The position numbers and the translations under genes were made by a program. A stretch of DNA of 64,000 nucleotides, taken from assembly GCF_000975115.1 (NCBI RefSeq), contig NZ_BBRE01000001.1:434001-498000 (forward strand). Reading direction: 5' to 3'. This stretch comes from Demequina oxidasica (GTDB lineage Bacteria; Actinomycetota; Actinomycetes; Actinomycetales; Demequinaceae). Shown here one piece after another: positions 22,998-32,894 of the stretch (positions are counted from its first letter, which is position 1; each line of letters begins with the position of its first letter). The notes beneath the pieces were generated by a model, which worked only from the letters and a program-made list of their open reading frames with translations, ran no database searches and was not told the DNA's origin.

Positions 22998-24839
22998 CTA
23001 CCAGCCGCCGCCACCGCCGCCAAAGGAGCCGCCACCCGAGAACCCGCCACCACCGCTGAAGCCGGAACTTCCACTGGTGCTGGGGGTGGGTGCGCTGATA
23101 GCGGAGTCGACCTGCGTCGCGAAGCTGTCCATCTGGCGTCCAAAGCCCTGGGAGGCGAGCCAGAATCCGCCAATCGCATAGCCGCCGTACCAAGCCGGCT
23201 CGGGCATCGAGTACCCCTGAGCGGCGAGCGCCTCAAACTTCTTGGACCACTTGTCCGCGATTCCGAAGGCGATCGCATACGGCAGGTAGCGGCTGAAGAT
23301 GTCCTTGCCCTCTTCAAAACGCAACTGCTCAGCATCGGCCGTCTCGAGGTACAGCTCGAAGCCTCGCGTTTGCGAGAGAACCCGGGTGCCTTCGGCGGTG
23401 CGCGCCGGCGCAGCCTTGATGGTGGCCAAAATGACGATGCCAAAGATGACGAAGGGAACAGCAAGCAGTGCGTACGTGGTTGCGGCGAACAGGACAAAGA
23501 CGGCTCCCAGGCCAAAGAGCAGCATGAACGTGCCCTTCACGCCCCACGCCATGCGCGCACTCGCGGGATTACCGCGGAACCATCCCAGATCTGTCACATT
23601 GGCGTACAGCTGGGACTGCACCACACCCATGTCCGCCGCAAAGGTGGTCTTCAGCGCCGAGAGCGTCACGCTCTCGCGACCCTCGAAGATCGCATCAAAC
23701 AGGCTGCGCTCATACGCGACCATGCGCCCGTCAGTGGGAAGCAGCTTGACGAGCGTGTAGTCGGACGGCTCGGCCTCGGGGTGCGAGGGGTCCGTCACAG
23801 GATCGATGCGCAGGAAGCCTCGAACTGCCAGGTCAACGATGGTCGCGGTGACGTCACGAGGATCCGCCTTCTCATCGATCAGCGTCCCCAGCTGTCCGGG
23901 GTGTAGGCCGGGCGGCGGCTGAAACTCGACCGCCACGGGAGCCTTCTTGTCGCGCCGAGTGACCACCGCATCGTCCCCCAGTCCGGGGCGCAGCCCAGGC
24001 GTAAGGTCCGCGAACTGGTCGTCGGTCGCCTTGCGCCGTAGCGACGGGATCAGAAGCAACAACCCACCGACGAGGATAGCCAGGCTGCCTCCCACTGTTA
24101 GCGGCGTGATCGCGACGTAGTCAGCGAAATCCTCGTGCTCCTGGAGGATGGGTGTCGTGTCAAACGTGCCCACCGGGTAGAGCGTGTCAATGGTGAAGGG
24201 CGTGTAGGCGTTGACCGTCGCCTGGCGAAAAACCGTCGTCGTACCGTTCTCGGTGACAGCGTCGCAGGGACTGTCGCCGCCCACGGCACCCGTGAAGCAC
24301 TGCGCGGCAGTCGCTTCCACCGGGGAGTTCACGGTGACTGTCATGTTCGAGATGGGAGTCCCCCACGAGTCTCCCACCACGTTGAGATAGAACTCGTCGC
24401 CAAGGCTGGACGTGTTCAGAATGCCGTCCACCGTGTAGGTCAGCTGGTACGTCTGAGTACCTGAGACGTCGTCCACGTACTCGGAGCCCACGCGCACTTC
24501 CGCCCAATTCTCGCCATAGCTCACGCTGAGGTCGTCGGGCGCCCCCGATGGGGATGTGACCGCCACATCGTCGATCGAATAGATGCGGTCGTGGTCGTCG
24601 TCGTACGCCACCCGAGTGGGAAAGGTCCAGATGACTCCGTGGCCCGGGTCGTCGCCAAAGTTGAAGTCGATCTCGGTCGTCACGTGAATCGGACCGTCAG
24701 CGGTCAGGTCGTACGTGGCATCCCAACGAGTCACCTGGCGACCGGGAAAGTCATCGGGAGCATCTGTCACGGCGGCGTGCGCCACGACGGGAACCAGCGC
24801 CGCTACCGCGGCGAGTACAAGGGAGCCAAGAATACGCAT
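22998..24839 (-). CDS. DUF2207 domain membrane protein
   Basis: A 613-residue protein: signal peptide (1-22), extracytoplasmic DUF2207 beta domain (about 25-240), a TM (about 245-265), a cytoplasmic region (about 270-420), two adjacent TMs (about 425-475), and a Gly/Ser-rich C-terminus ending in a run of Gly and Trp. This layout is typical of the family (YciQ-like), whose function is unknown. Start ATG 24839. It sits directly upstream in the reading direction of nothing coupled; smpB ends 18 nt away on the same strand. Confidence 0.85.
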   Translation of the reverse strand: MRILGSLVLAAVAALVPVVAHAAVTDAPDDFPGRQVTRWDATYDLTADGPIHVTTEIDFNFGDDPGHGVIWTFPTRVAYDDDHDRIYSIDDVAVTSPSGAPDDLSVSYGENWAEVRVGSEYVDDVSGTQTYQLTYTVDGILNTSSLGDEFYLNVVGDSWGTPISNMTVTVNSPVEATAAQCFTGAVGGDSPCDAVTENGTTTVFRQATVNAYTPFTIDTLYPVGTFDTTPILQEHEDFADYVAITPLTVGGSLAILVGGLLLLIPSLRRKATDDQFADLTPGLRPGLGDDAVVTRRDKKAPVAVEFQPPPGLHPGQLGTLIDEKADPRDVTATIVDLAVRGFLRIDPVTDPSHPEAEPSDYTLVKLLPTDGRMVAYERSLFDAIFEGRESVTLSALKTTFAADMGVVQSQLYANVTDLGWFRGNPASARMAWGVKGTFMLLFGLGAVFVLFAATTYALLAVPFVIFGIVILATIKAAPARTAEGTRVLSQTRGFELYLETADAEQLRFEEGKDIFSRYLPYAIAFGIADKWSKKFEALAAQGYSMPEPAWYGGYAIGGFWLASQGFGRQMDSFATQVDSAISAPTPSTSGSSGFSGGGGFSGGGSFGGGGGGW

Positions 24840-24857
24840 GGCCCCATCATGCCGTGC

Positions 24858-25328
24858 CTACTGGCCTTGCTTGCGCAGGCTCATCGCCCGCTGGGCCTCA
24901 CGGTTGTCCTGTTGCTCGCGCAGTGTCTGGCGCTTGTCGTGCAGCTTCTTACCGCGACCGATGCCGATTTCAATTTTTGCGCGGCCCTTCACAAAGTAGA
25001 GCTTCAACGGGACGATGGAAAAACCCTTCTCGCGGGTCTTGATCGTCAGTTCGTGAATCTGCGAGCCGTGCAACAGCAATTTGCGGCGGCGCTTGGCGGC
25101 GTGATTAGTCCACGTGCCCTGCGCGTACTCAGAAATATAGACATTCTCGAGCCATGCCTCGCCATTGTCGATCGCGACATAGCCATCGCCGATGGTGGCG
25201 CGGCCCGCGCGCAGCGACTTCACCTCGGTGCCCGTCAACATCAGCCCGGCCTCGAAGGTCTGGTCAATGAAGTAATCGTGTCGCGCGACGCGGTTAGTCG
25301 CGACGACGTTGATCTTTTCCTCGGCCAT
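24858..25328 (-). CDS. smpB: SsrA-binding protein SmpB
   Basis: A 156-residue OB-fold protein with the family's conserved stretches: NRxARHDYFI at the start, GTEVKSLRAG, then YxxGTWxNH, the RKLLLH segment, and a basic C-terminal tail (KKLHDKRQTL...) that folds into the A-site mRNA channel. SmpB carries tmRNA to stalled ribosomes. ATG 25328 follows GAGGAGGTGAG, one of the strongest ribosome binding sites here. It follows the ftsE-ftsX-M23 unit on the same strand; ssrA lies 9 kb downstream instead of adjacent. Confidence 0.95.
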   Translation of the reverse strand: MAEEKINVVATNRVARHDYFIDQTFEAGLMLTGTEVKSLRAGRATIGDGYVAIDNGEAWLENVYISEYAQGTWTNHAAKRRRKLLLHGSQIHELTIKTREKGFSIVPLKLYFVKGRAKIEIGIGRGKKLHDKRQTLREQQDNREAQRAMSLRKQGQ

Positions 25329-25431
25329 GACTCACCTCCTCGACTCGTGACGACGCATGGCTTGCGGTGCGACCTACGAGTGTATGCCCTCAGGATGACG
25401 GGGGCGGAATCGGCGGCCTGACAGTCCGCCT

Positions 25432-26817
25432 CTAATTCAGGATCGACATGGGATTTACGGTTGCGCCGTTGACGTAGACCTCAAAGTGCAAGTGGCACGC
25501 GGTGGAACTACCGGTATTGCCCGAGTAACCCACTAGCTGCCCCTTCGCCACGTGTTGCCCCGCTGACACAGCAAACTGTGAGAAGTGGTTGTAGCTCGAC
25601 ATCACCGCATTGCCGTTGATGATGCCGTGGTCAACTAAGACCTGGTTTCCGAATCCCGCTCGGTAGGTGGCCCATGCCACCGTGCCACTGGCAGCCGCAT
25701 ATATAGGGGTGCCGCAATAGGCGCGGAAGTCAGTTCCAGCGTGCAGTCTGTTGTAGTGGAAGATCGGGTGGAAACGCATCCCGTATTCGGACGTGATGTA
25801 AGGCACCTTGGTGGGGTAGTTCATCCACCCGGAGCCCACAGCTCCCTGCTTTCCGGCTTCCTCCGCAGCAGCCTCCGCCTCTTCCTTGCTCTTCTGGGCG
25901 GCGAGGGCGGCCTTGCGAGCGGCTTCCTCCCGGGCCTTCTTCTCCGCTGCGACCTTCTTGGCGGATAGATCCTTCACATCCGCGAGGAGTGCAGCCTCGA
26001 GGGCCTCCTGCTCTCGCTGGTCGTTGAGGTACTTCTGGCGTTGCGCCTCGAGGACCTCCTTCTGCTCCTTCACCTTGGCGAGCAGCTCGTCGACCGCCTC
26101 CTTTTTGCGCTTGGCTTCATCGCGAGCGGCGTCGGCGATCACGACGAGCTCGTCGGCCTGAATCTTGAGGTCACTGATGTAGTCGCGCACGGCCACCTGG
26201 CGCGTGCCGCGGTTGCGGTTCACTGCCGCAATCTCCTCGACTTCGCCCAGAGCATTGGACTCGACTCGCGACAGCGAGTGCTGCACCGTGAAGTCATTCA
26301 CGAACTCTGAGGATGTCTTGGCGCCGAACACCACCGACAGGCTGTCTTCCTGTCCCGCGCCTTTGTAAGACTCGCGGGCGAGCGCGGCGACGGTGTCCTG
26401 GAGCGCGGAGACCTTTTCGTTGTCGCTGTCGATCTCCTTGGTCAGTGCCTCGTCCTGGGCCTTGGCAGCATCAAGCTTGTCCGCGACGATGCCCTGCTGG
26501 ACGATTGCCGAGTCCAGCCGGTCTTGCGCGTCCTTGAGGTCCTTCTGCAGCGGGGGCAACTGGTCGTTGAGATCGTTTAGCTTCTCGTTCGCCTCGATGA
26601 TGCTGGCATCAGTGCCTTCCAACTCTGAGGCGAGTTCTTCTTGGCGCTCCTTAGCAGCCGCAGCCTCGTCGTTCTTCTTCTCAATCTCCTTGTCCCAATC
26701 GGTCTCCGTTCGGACGTCGTTGGGTGACGCTATTGCGGTGGAGAACGCGTAGCCGGACACCAGTAATACCAGCACGATGGCTGCGGCCAGGGCAAGAATT
26801 CTGCGGGAGATGATCAT
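25432..26817 (-). CDS. EnvC-like murein hydrolase activator/M23 peptidase
   Basis: A 461-residue protein: N-terminal TM/signal anchor (5-22), a long coiled coil (about 35-300, Ala/Glu/Lys-rich), and a C-terminal M23 (LytM) domain with HAGTD (HxxxD) and HLHFE (HxH), the zinc ligands. An intact zinc site suggests real hydrolase activity, unlike the degenerate E. coli EnvC. ATG 26817 overlaps the ftsX stop as ATGA, so it is coupled to FtsEX, which is expected to transmit ATP-driven motion to the coiled coil during septal peptidoglycan cleavage. Confidence 0.88.
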   Translation of the reverse strand: MIISRRILALAAAIVLVLLVSGYAFSTAIASPNDVRTETDWDKEIEKKNDEAAAAKERQEELASELEGTDASIIEANEKLNDLNDQLPPLQKDLKDAQDRLDSAIVQQGIVADKLDAAKAQDEALTKEIDSDNEKVSALQDTVAALARESYKGAGQEDSLSVVFGAKTSSEFVNDFTVQHSLSRVESNALGEVEEIAAVNRNRGTRQVAVRDYISDLKIQADELVVIADAARDEAKRKKEAVDELLAKVKEQKEVLEAQRQKYLNDQREQEALEAALLADVKDLSAKKVAAEKKAREEAARKAALAAQKSKEEAEAAAEEAGKQGAVGSGWMNYPTKVPYITSEYGMRFHPIFHYNRLHAGTDFRAYCGTPIYAAASGTVAWATYRAGFGNQVLVDHGIINGNAVMSSYNHFSQFAVSAGQHVAKGQLVGYSGNTGSSTACHLHFEVYVNGATVNPMSILN

Positions 26818-27725
26818 GCGCGCGTGTACTTTCCGAGCGTGATGAAGGAGGCGACGGCCGCAAGGCCGATGGCGATTACCAGCAACCATGGCGCGACGTT
26901 CAGGACGTCATCGCCGCCCACGTATTGGACCCAGTCAACCGACTGCTTGAGCCAGTCCTCGACCAGATACCGCACGCCAAACCAAAGGGTGACGACGGCG
27001 AGCACGGCACCGGCAGTCGCGGCCACCGCGCCCTCGAGCATGAACGGCAACTGGATGAGCGAGCGCGAGGAACCTACCATCCGCATGATGTTGGTCTCCT
27101 TGCGCCGGCTCAACGCGCTCAGCCTGACGGTGGTCGTGATCAGCAGAATGGCGGCCACCAGCATCACGATGGCGAGCCCGGCCGTCACGAGCGTCGCGGC
27201 GTCCATGAAGCGGAAAAGATCGGAGAAGATTTCCCGTTGGTCCTGCACGGTCTCCACGCCTGGCAACCCGGCCGTGGCATCGGCTACTACCTGGAACTGT
27301 TCGGGGTCCGCGAGCTTGACGCGGAAAATGGGCTGCATCTGGTCCGCGGTGAGCGAGGAGAAGACGCCGTCGGAGTCTTGCGCAATGAACTTCTCGTAGG
27401 CCTCTTCGCGCGACTCGTAGTAGACGCTCTGCACCAGGTCGCCCACGGCGCCGTTGTCGAGCACTTCCTTGATGGAGTCCTCCTGCACGGTGGTGACGGG
27501 ACCGGCGGCGCACTGCTCGGTGCGCGCGTTCTCCGGACACAGGAAGATCGACACCTCGACCTTGCCGTACCAGTCGTCCTGCAGCTGGCCCAGCTGCACC
27601 TGGATGAGCGCGGCGGAGCCCACAAAGGTGAGCGACACAAAGGTGACCAGGATGACGGACAGCGCCATCGTGGAGTTGCGGCGCAGTCCATTCCAGACCT
27701 CACCAAAGATAAATCGGAGCCTCAC
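26814..27725 (-). CDS. ftsX: Cell division protein FtsX
   Basis: A 303-residue four-TM protein: TM1 at about 20-42, a large extracytoplasmic domain (about 45-165) with two cysteines ([10 protein letters not shown]) typical of actinobacterial FtsX, then TMs near 178-200, 225-250 and 275-297. It starts with GTG 27725 overlapping the ftsE stop as GTGA. FtsX links FtsE ATPase activity to a periplasmic coiled-coil hydrolase, here the next gene. Confidence 0.93.
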   Translation of the reverse strand: MRLRFIFGEVWNGLRRNSTMALSVILVTFVSLTFVGSAALIQVQLGQLQDDWYGKVEVSIFLCPENARTEQCAAGPVTTVQEDSIKEVLDNGAVGDLVQSVYYESREEAYEKFIAQDSDGVFSSLTADQMQPIFRVKLADPEQFQVVADATAGLPGVETVQDQREIFSDLFRFMDAATLVTAGLAIVMLVAAILLITTTVRLSALSRRKETNIMRMVGSSRSLIQLPFMLEGAVAATAGAVLAVVTLWFGVRYLVEDWLKQSVDWVQYVGGDDVLNVAPWLLVIAIGLAAVASFITLGKYTRA

Positions 27726-28414
27726 GCGCGCTCCAATCCGTACACACCGCGGTCCTGGTCACGTACCACGTGTCCGCCCTTGAGCTCGATCACGCGCTTG
27801 CGCATCTGGTCCACGATCTCGTCATCGTGGGTCGCCATCAGGACGGTGGTACCGGTGCGGTTGATGCGGTCCAGCAGGCGCATGATGCCCACTGACGTGC
27901 CGGGGTCCAGGTTTCCCGTGGGCTCGTCGCACAACAGGATGGGCGGGTGGTTGACGAACGCGCGCGCGATCGCGACGCGCTGCTGTTCACCACCGGAGAG
28001 CTCGTGGGGCAGGCGCTTCTCCTTGCCGGCCAGGCCCACCAGTTCGAGCATCTCCGGGACAGAGGAGTTGATGGTGGCGCGGTTCTTGCCGATCACCTGT
28101 AGCGCGAACGCCACGTTTTGAAACACGGTCTTGTTGGGCAGCAGGCGGAAGTCCTGGAACACGGCGCCAATTTCGCGGCGCAGGTGAGGCACGCGCCAGC
28201 TCGACAACTTGTTCAGGTGGCGTCCCGCGACGTACACGTTGCCGGACGTAGGGCGCTCTTCGCGCAGCACCAACTTGAGGAAGGTCGACTTGCCGGAGCC
28301 GGACGAACCCACCAGGAATACAAAGTCTCCGCGCTCGATTTCGACGTCCACGCCATCGAGGGCAGGACGTGCACCACGGGTGTAAACCTTGCTTACGTTA
28401 TCTAGTCGAATCAT
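27722..28414 (-). CDS. ftsE: Cell division ATP-binding protein FtsE
   Basis: A 230-residue ABC ATPase with Walker [10 protein letters not shown] at 36-44, signature LSGGEQQR at about 134-141 and Walker B ILLCDEP near 156. Length and the [11 protein letters not shown] start are typical of FtsE. ATG 28414 begins the conserved region; the 16 codons upstream have no support. First gene of ftsE-ftsX-M23, with smpB behind it. Confidence 0.95.
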   Translation of the reverse strand: MIRLDNVSKVYTRGARPALDGVDVEIERGDFVFLVGSSGSGKSTFLKLVLREERPTSGNVYVAGRHLNKLSSWRVPHLRREIGAVFQDFRLLPNKTVFQNVAFALQVIGKNRATINSSVPEMLELVGLAGKEKRLPHELSGGEQQRVAIARAFVNHPPILLCDEPTGNLDPGTSVGIMRLLDRINRTGTTVLMATHDDEIVDQMRKRVIELKGGHVVRDQDRGVYGLERA

Positions 28415-28611
28415 GTTTCCGGGCGCGAGGGGAAGGACTCGTGCCACCGGCATCGTAAGCAAGCCGCTTGGGGCACTCGGGAAGGCGCGCCGATGCGTGT
28501 CGTGTGGGGGTCGTCACACGCTCGCCTCCCGTTCAGTCACGCATTCAGGCAGACGTCGCCCGTTGATCCTGGCAGGAGCGGTGCCGGTGGCTTCTGGGTA
28601 CCGTTAAAGGC

Positions 28612-29034
28612 ATGGACGATGCCGAATCGCTACCGCAAGAGTTTGCCGCCGTGCTCGCCGACTACCCGGACGCCGTAAGGAACCAGATATTGGCCCTGCG
28701 AATACTCGTACTGGAGGTGGCATCGGCGACCAGTGGAGTGGGCGAGCTTTCCGAGGAATTGAAGTGGGGCCAGCCCAGCTTCCTCACCCGCCAGACCGGT
28801 AGCGGGACCACCGTGCGCATTGACCGTGCGAAAGGCTCCGATGACGTGGCCGTGTTCACTCACTGTCAAACGCCGCTGGTCGACGACTTTCGCGCCGAGC
28901 ATGGAGACCGGTTCCGTTACGACGGAAAACGCGCCATCGTCTTCGCCAGTGACGCACCTCTACCCGAGGCGGAATTGCGCGAGCACGTGCGCGCAGCGCT
29001 GACGTACCACTCCGCCAAGAGGGCGAGAAGCTAG
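28612..29034 (+). CDS. DUF1801 domain protein
   Basis: A 140-residue cytosolic protein. The LSEELKWGQPSF segment and the C-terminal AIVFASDAPLPEAELREHVRAALTYH match the DUF1801 (YdhG-like) fold, an SRPBCC-neighbour family of unknown function. It is lone on the plus strand between ftsE and prfB; the stop is 3 nt from the prfB stop, so the two are convergent with no room for a terminator. Confidence 0.8.
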   Translation: MDDAESLPQEFAAVLADYPDAVRNQILALRILVLEVASATSGVGELSEELKWGQPSFLTRQTGSGTTVRIDRAKGSDDVAVFTHCQTPLVDDFRAEHGDRFRYDGKRAIVFASDAPLPEAELREHVRAALTYHSAKRARS

Positions 29035-29037
29035 AAG

Positions 29038-30144
29038 TTAGGAGTCCTGGCCGCGGCGCCAGCGGATGCCAGCATCGATGAACGCGTCGATATCGCCGTC
29101 GAACACTCCCGTGGTGTTACCCGACTCGTGCTCCGTGCGCAGGTCCTTGACCATTTGGTACGGGTGCAGGACGTAGGAGCGCATCTGGTCACCCCAGGAC
29201 GCCTTGATGTCGCCTGCGAGCTCCTTCTTCTGCGCGGCCTCCTCCTGCTTCTTCAGCAGCAGCAGGCGGGACTGCAGCACACGCATGGCGGCGGCGCGGT
29301 TCTGGATCTGGCTCTTCTCGTCCTGCATGGATACCACGGTGCCGGTGGGCAGGTGGGTGATACGCACGGCGGAGTCCGTGGTGTTGACGGACTGGCCACC
29401 GGGACCCGAGGAGCGGAAAACGTCCACCTTGATGTCCGCATCGGGAATCTCGATGTGGTCGGTGCCCTCAATCAGCGGGATGACCTCGACGGCGGCAAAG
29501 GAGGTCTGGCGGCGGCCCTGATTGTCGAACGGGCTAATCCGGACCAGGCGGTGCGTGCCGGCCTCGACGGACAGGTTGCCAAAGGCGTAGGGGGCGCTCA
29601 CCTCGAAGGTGGCGGACTTGAGGCCGGCCTCTTCCGCGTAGGACGTGTCCATGACCTTGGTGGGGAACTCGTGGCGCTCTGCCCAGCGCAGGTACATGCG
29701 CAGCAGCATCGCGGCAAAGTCGGCGGCGTCCACGCCACCGGCGCCCGAGCGAATGGTGACGACCGCGTTGCGCTCGTCCCACTCCCCCGTCATCAGGGTG
29801 CGCACCTCCATCGCGGTCAGGTCCTTCTTGAGCGTGGCGAGCTCGCCCTCCGCCTCGGTGAGGGTGGCAGCGTCGTCGCCCTCGGTACCCATCTCCACCA
29901 GCACCTCAAGGTCGTCGATACGCTGCGTAAAGGATGCGAGCCGGTCCAGCTCTCCCTGCGCGTTACTGAGGGCGCTGGTCACGGCCTGGGCGTTGTCCTG
30001 GTCGTCCCACAGGTCCGGCGCGGTGGCCTGCTGCGAGAGGTCGGCGACCTTCTCGCGCAAGGCATCAGGGTTGGAGACGGCCTCGATCTGCGCGAAGGTC
30101 GAGCGCAGCGCGGAGATTTCAGCAGGAAAGTCGATGGCAGCCAC
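29038..30144 (-). CDS. prfB: Peptide chain release factor 2
   Basis: A 368-residue class I release factor with the SPF anticodon-like tripeptide (ISPFDNQGR) and the GGQ catalytic motif at 249-251 ([11 protein letters not shown]). It reads UGA and UAA. There is no in-frame UGA frameshift site near codon 25, so the classic autoregulated +1 frameshift is absent, as usual in actinobacteria. GTG 30144 has no Shine-Dalgarno; TAGACT ends 8 nt upstream, so the mRNA is probably leaderless. Divergent from the ClC gene with only a 49-nt gap. Confidence 0.95.
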   Translation of the reverse strand: MAAIDFPAEISALRSTFAQIEAVSNPDALREKVADLSQQATAPDLWDDQDNAQAVTSALSNAQGELDRLASFTQRIDDLEVLVEMGTEGDDAATLTEAEGELATLKKDLTAMEVRTLMTGEWDERNAVVTIRSGAGGVDAADFAAMLLRMYLRWAERHEFPTKVMDTSYAEEAGLKSATFEVSAPYAFGNLSVEAGTHRLVRISPFDNQGRRQTSFAAVEVIPLIEGTDHIEIPDADIKVDVFRSSGPGGQSVNTTDSAVRITHLPTGTVVSMQDEKSQIQNRAAAMRVLQSRLLLLKKQEEAAQKKELAGDIKASWGDQMRSYVLHPYQMVKDLRTEHESGNTTGVFDGDIDAFIDAGIRWRRGQDS

Positions 30145-30152
30145 AACGAGCC

Positions 30153-30158
30153 AGTCTA
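30153..30158 (-). promoter_or_regulatory. -10 hexamer TAGACT of the leaderless prfB promoter
   Basis: TAGACT on the minus strand ends 8 nt before the prfB GTG, the same distance as at the ABC ATPase gene. Confidence 0.45.
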
Positions 30159-30181
30159 GTCGGCGCGCGCAGTAGTGCCCG

Positions 30182-30187
30182 TATGCT
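30182..30187 (+). promoter_or_regulatory. -10 hexamer TATGCT of the leaderless ClC promoter
   Basis: TATGCT ends 6 nt before the ATG of the ClC-type gene. No Shine-Dalgarno is present. Confidence 0.4.
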
Positions 30188-30193
30188 CGACGC

Positions 30194-31483
30194 ATGAGCA
30201 GCGAAGTGGCCGAGAAGCGTATGCACCGTCAGCTCATGCGGCTGGCCATCCCGGCCGTCGTGATAGGCGTCCTGTCCGCGGGACTCCTGTGGGCAATCGA
30301 CAGCGTCGCCGAGGTTATTGAGCACGCAATCTGGGGCTCGCTGCCCGCCGCACTGGGCGCCGCTCCCGACGCGGCATGGTGGATCATCGGAGTTCTCACC
30401 GTGACGGGAGTCGCGGTCGGTGCCATCATCAAGTACGCGCCCGGCCACGGCGGGCACGACTCCGCCACTACCGAACTCATTGCCCCGGTTCTGAAGTTAA
30501 GCGCGCTTCCGGGCGTTGCCGCTGCGCTAATCCTGGGCCTCGCTGGCGGCGTCAGCCTGGGCCCCGAGAGCCCCATCATCGCCATCGCGGTCGCCCTGGC
30601 AGTGTCGTTATGCCGCAAGTTCGCGCCGCGCGTTCCCCCTGCCTATGTCCTCATGATGGCCGCCGCCGGAATGCTGGGCGCGATGTTCGGCACCCCCGTG
30701 GCGGCCGCCCTGCTGCTCACCGAGACCGTTGCCGCCGCCAAGAAGGGCGGCCTGCTGTGGGACCGGTTGTTTGGCCCCGTCGCCGCCGCCGGCACGGCTG
30801 CCCTCGTCGCTGATGCGCTCGGCATCTCCATGGCGGGCCAGGGGCTGATCCCCGACTACGGCGGCCCGGAACTGTGGCACGTGCTGGTCGCCATCCCCAT
30901 CGCACTGGTCGCGGCACTCGTCGGCATTGCCGCCGCGTGGGCGATGCCTCGCCTGTGGCACCTGTTCCGTAGCTTAAAGAATCCGCTGTTGTACGTGACC
31001 GCGGGCGGCGCCGTCCTGGGAATACTGGGAGCGATTGGCGGGCCCATCACGCTGTTCAAGGGCAGTGACCAGACCGCGGAGCTGATAGGTCGGGCCGACT
31101 CAATGAGCGCATGGGCGCTCATTGCGGTGGCGGTCATCAAGGTCGCCGCGCTCGTGGTCGCCGCCGCCGCGGGATTCCGAGGCGGCCGCATCTTCCCCTC
31201 GCTATTCATTGGCGTCGCGATTGGCCTCACTGCCAACTCGCTATTCCCCGACATCCCGCTCGCCTTGGCATTGGCGTGCGGCGTCCTAGGCATGGTGCTC
31301 GCGGTCGGGCGCGACGGGTGGCTCGCCCTGTTCCTCGCGACCGCCCTCGCCGGCGACGTGTCCATCATGTCCGTGCTGTGCATCGTCGTCTTGCCAGTGT
31401 GGCTACTGGTCACATCCGCCCCGGAGATGATCGTTCACGAGCCAGAGGAGCTGGAGGCCGAGAAGGCCGACCCGCTCCTTTAG
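30194..31483 (+). CDS. ClC-type chloride channel/ion channel family protein
   Basis: A 429-residue membrane protein with about 10-11 hydrophobic segments and the ClC-family signature in altered form: [10 protein letters not shown] (about 118-127) in place of the usual GxxxGREGP, and [14 protein letters not shown] (about 326-339) matching the GGxFxP loop. The Glu of the gate (GPESP) is kept, so it may be a proton-coupled antiporter or channel. The C-terminus is charged, without CBS domains. ATG 30194 is probably leaderless. Confidence 0.8.
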   Translation: MSSEVAEKRMHRQLMRLAIPAVVIGVLSAGLLWAIDSVAEVIEHAIWGSLPAALGAAPDAAWWIIGVLTVTGVAVGAIIKYAPGHGGHDSATTELIAPVLKLSALPGVAAALILGLAGGVSLGPESPIIAIAVALAVSLCRKFAPRVPPAYVLMMAAAGMLGAMFGTPVAAALLLTETVAAAKKGGLLWDRLFGPVAAAGTAALVADALGISMAGQGLIPDYGGPELWHVLVAIPIALVAALVGIAAAWAMPRLWHLFRSLKNPLLYVTAGGAVLGILGAIGGPITLFKGSDQTAELIGRADSMSAWALIAVAVIKVAALVVAAAAGFRGGRIFPSLFIGVAIGLTANSLFPDIPLALALACGVLGMVLAVGRDGWLALFLATALAGDVSIMSVLCIVVLPVWLLVTSAPEMIVHEPEELEAEKADPLL

Positions 31484-31510
31484 CCGCCACCGCCGGCCAG
31501 ACTCCGCGCG

Positions 31511-32875
31511 CTACGCGGCGGTGCGGATGAGCTTCTTGTTCACGAACTCGTCCGCGGCCAGCAGGCCCATCTCCCGTGAGGTGCCGGACCGCTTCACGCC
31601 ACCAAAGGGGAGCTCGGGGCTGTCGGCGAGCACGCAGTTGATGTAGACCATGCCCGCGTCGATGGACTCTGCGATCCGCGAGGCCTGCTCGGGGTCCGTG
31701 GTGTAGACGTAGCTGCCCAGCCCGTAGTCCGTCGCGTTGGCGAGATCCACGGCCTCCTGTTCGCTCGTCACCTTGTAGATGGTCGAGGCAGGACCGAACA
31801 GCTCCTGCCGGTAGACGTCCATTTCAGGAGTGACATCGGTCAGCACTGTGGGCGCATAGAAGGCCCCCTCGCGGGTACCTCCTAGCGCTAACGTCGCCCC
31901 CTGCGCCACGGCGTTGTTCACCTGCTCCTCAAGCCGTTCCGCCGCGAGCAATGACGAGAGCGGGCCAATGGTGCAGTCGTCAAAGCCGTCGCCCATGGTG
32001 GCGTCGCTCATCGCGGTCGTGAACTTCTCCACAAACTCGTCGTACAGGTCCTCGAGGACGATGAACCGCTTGGGCGCATTGCACGACTGGCCGGAGTTAT
32101 CCAGACGCGCCTCAACGGCCTGGTCAACCACCGAGCCTAGGTCCTCGGTCGACAACACGATAAACGGATCGGAGCCGCCCAACTCGAGCGCGACCTTCTT
32201 GAGGTTTGCCCCGGCGAGGGCCGCGACGGCGGAGCCGGCACGCTCGGAGCCCGTCACCGACACTCCCTGGACACGAGGGTCGGCGATGATGGTGGCCGCC
32301 TGGTCATTGCTGGCGTACACGTTGACGTAGACACCTTCGGGGAAGCCGGCATCCGCGTACATCTGCGCGATGGCCGCGGAGGACTCCGGGCACTGCGGAG
32401 CGTGCTTGAGGATGATGGTGTTGCCCAACACTACGTTGGGGGCGGCGAAGCGTGCCACCTGGTAGTACGGGAAGTTCCAGGGCATGATCCCCAGCAGAGG
32501 GCCGATCGAAGAGCGCTGGATGACCGCGGAGCCCGCTCCCAGAATCTCCAGCGGAGTGGCGCCCGTGAACTTGTCCCAGTTGTCGGCGTAGAACTCGGTG
32601 ATGTCTGCGGCGAACTCCACCTCGCCGGTCGCGTGTGACAGCGGCTTGCCCATCTCACGCACGATGATCGCCGCGAGGTCGTCCATGCGTTCGCGGTGCA
32701 GCTCGGCCACCTTGCGCACCATCGCGGCCCGCTCCTCGGGGGTGGTCTGACGCGCCCACGTGCGGTGTGCGGAATCAGCTGCGGCGATGGCGGCGGCGAT
32801 CTCAGCATCGGTCGCCACGGGGTATTCGGCATGGACCTCGCCCGTCGACGGGTTAGTGACTGCGTAGCTGCTCAT
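31511..32875 (-). CDS. gabD: NAD(P)-dependent succinate-semialdehyde dehydrogenase
   Basis: A 454-residue aldehyde dehydrogenase with VALELGGSDPFIVL (catalytic Glu region) and NSGQSCNAPKRF (catalytic Cys). Length near 455 and the SYAVTNPSTGEV start match GabD-type succinate-semialdehyde dehydrogenases, which make succinate from the product of GABA transamination. ATG 32875 follows GAGGAG. Last gene of the catabolic run that starts at 40356; a second, related enzyme lies just upstream, 19 nt away. Confidence 0.85.
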   Translation of the reverse strand: MSSYAVTNPSTGEVHAEYPVATDAEIAAAIAAADSAHRTWARQTTPEERAAMVRKVAELHRERMDDLAAIIVREMGKPLSHATGEVEFAADITEFYADNWDKFTGATPLEILGAGSAVIQRSSIGPLLGIMPWNFPYYQVARFAAPNVVLGNTIILKHAPQCPESSAAIAQMYADAGFPEGVYVNVYASNDQAATIIADPRVQGVSVTGSERAGSAVAALAGANLKKVALELGGSDPFIVLSTEDLGSVVDQAVEARLDNSGQSCNAPKRFIVLEDLYDEFVEKFTTAMSDATMGDGFDDCTIGPLSSLLAAERLEEQVNNAVAQGATLALGGTREGAFYAPTVLTDVTPEMDVYRQELFGPASTIYKVTSEQEAVDLANATDYGLGSYVYTTDPEQASRIAESIDAGMVYINCVLADSPELPFGGVKRSGTSREMGLLAADEFVNKKLIRTAA

Positions 32876-32894
32876 GACTCTCCTCTATTCCGCG

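Noticed and set aside
29038-30144. Programmed +1 frameshift in prfB
   Set aside because: The reading frame is continuous and no in-frame UGA with the CUU-UGA type slip site occurs near the start.
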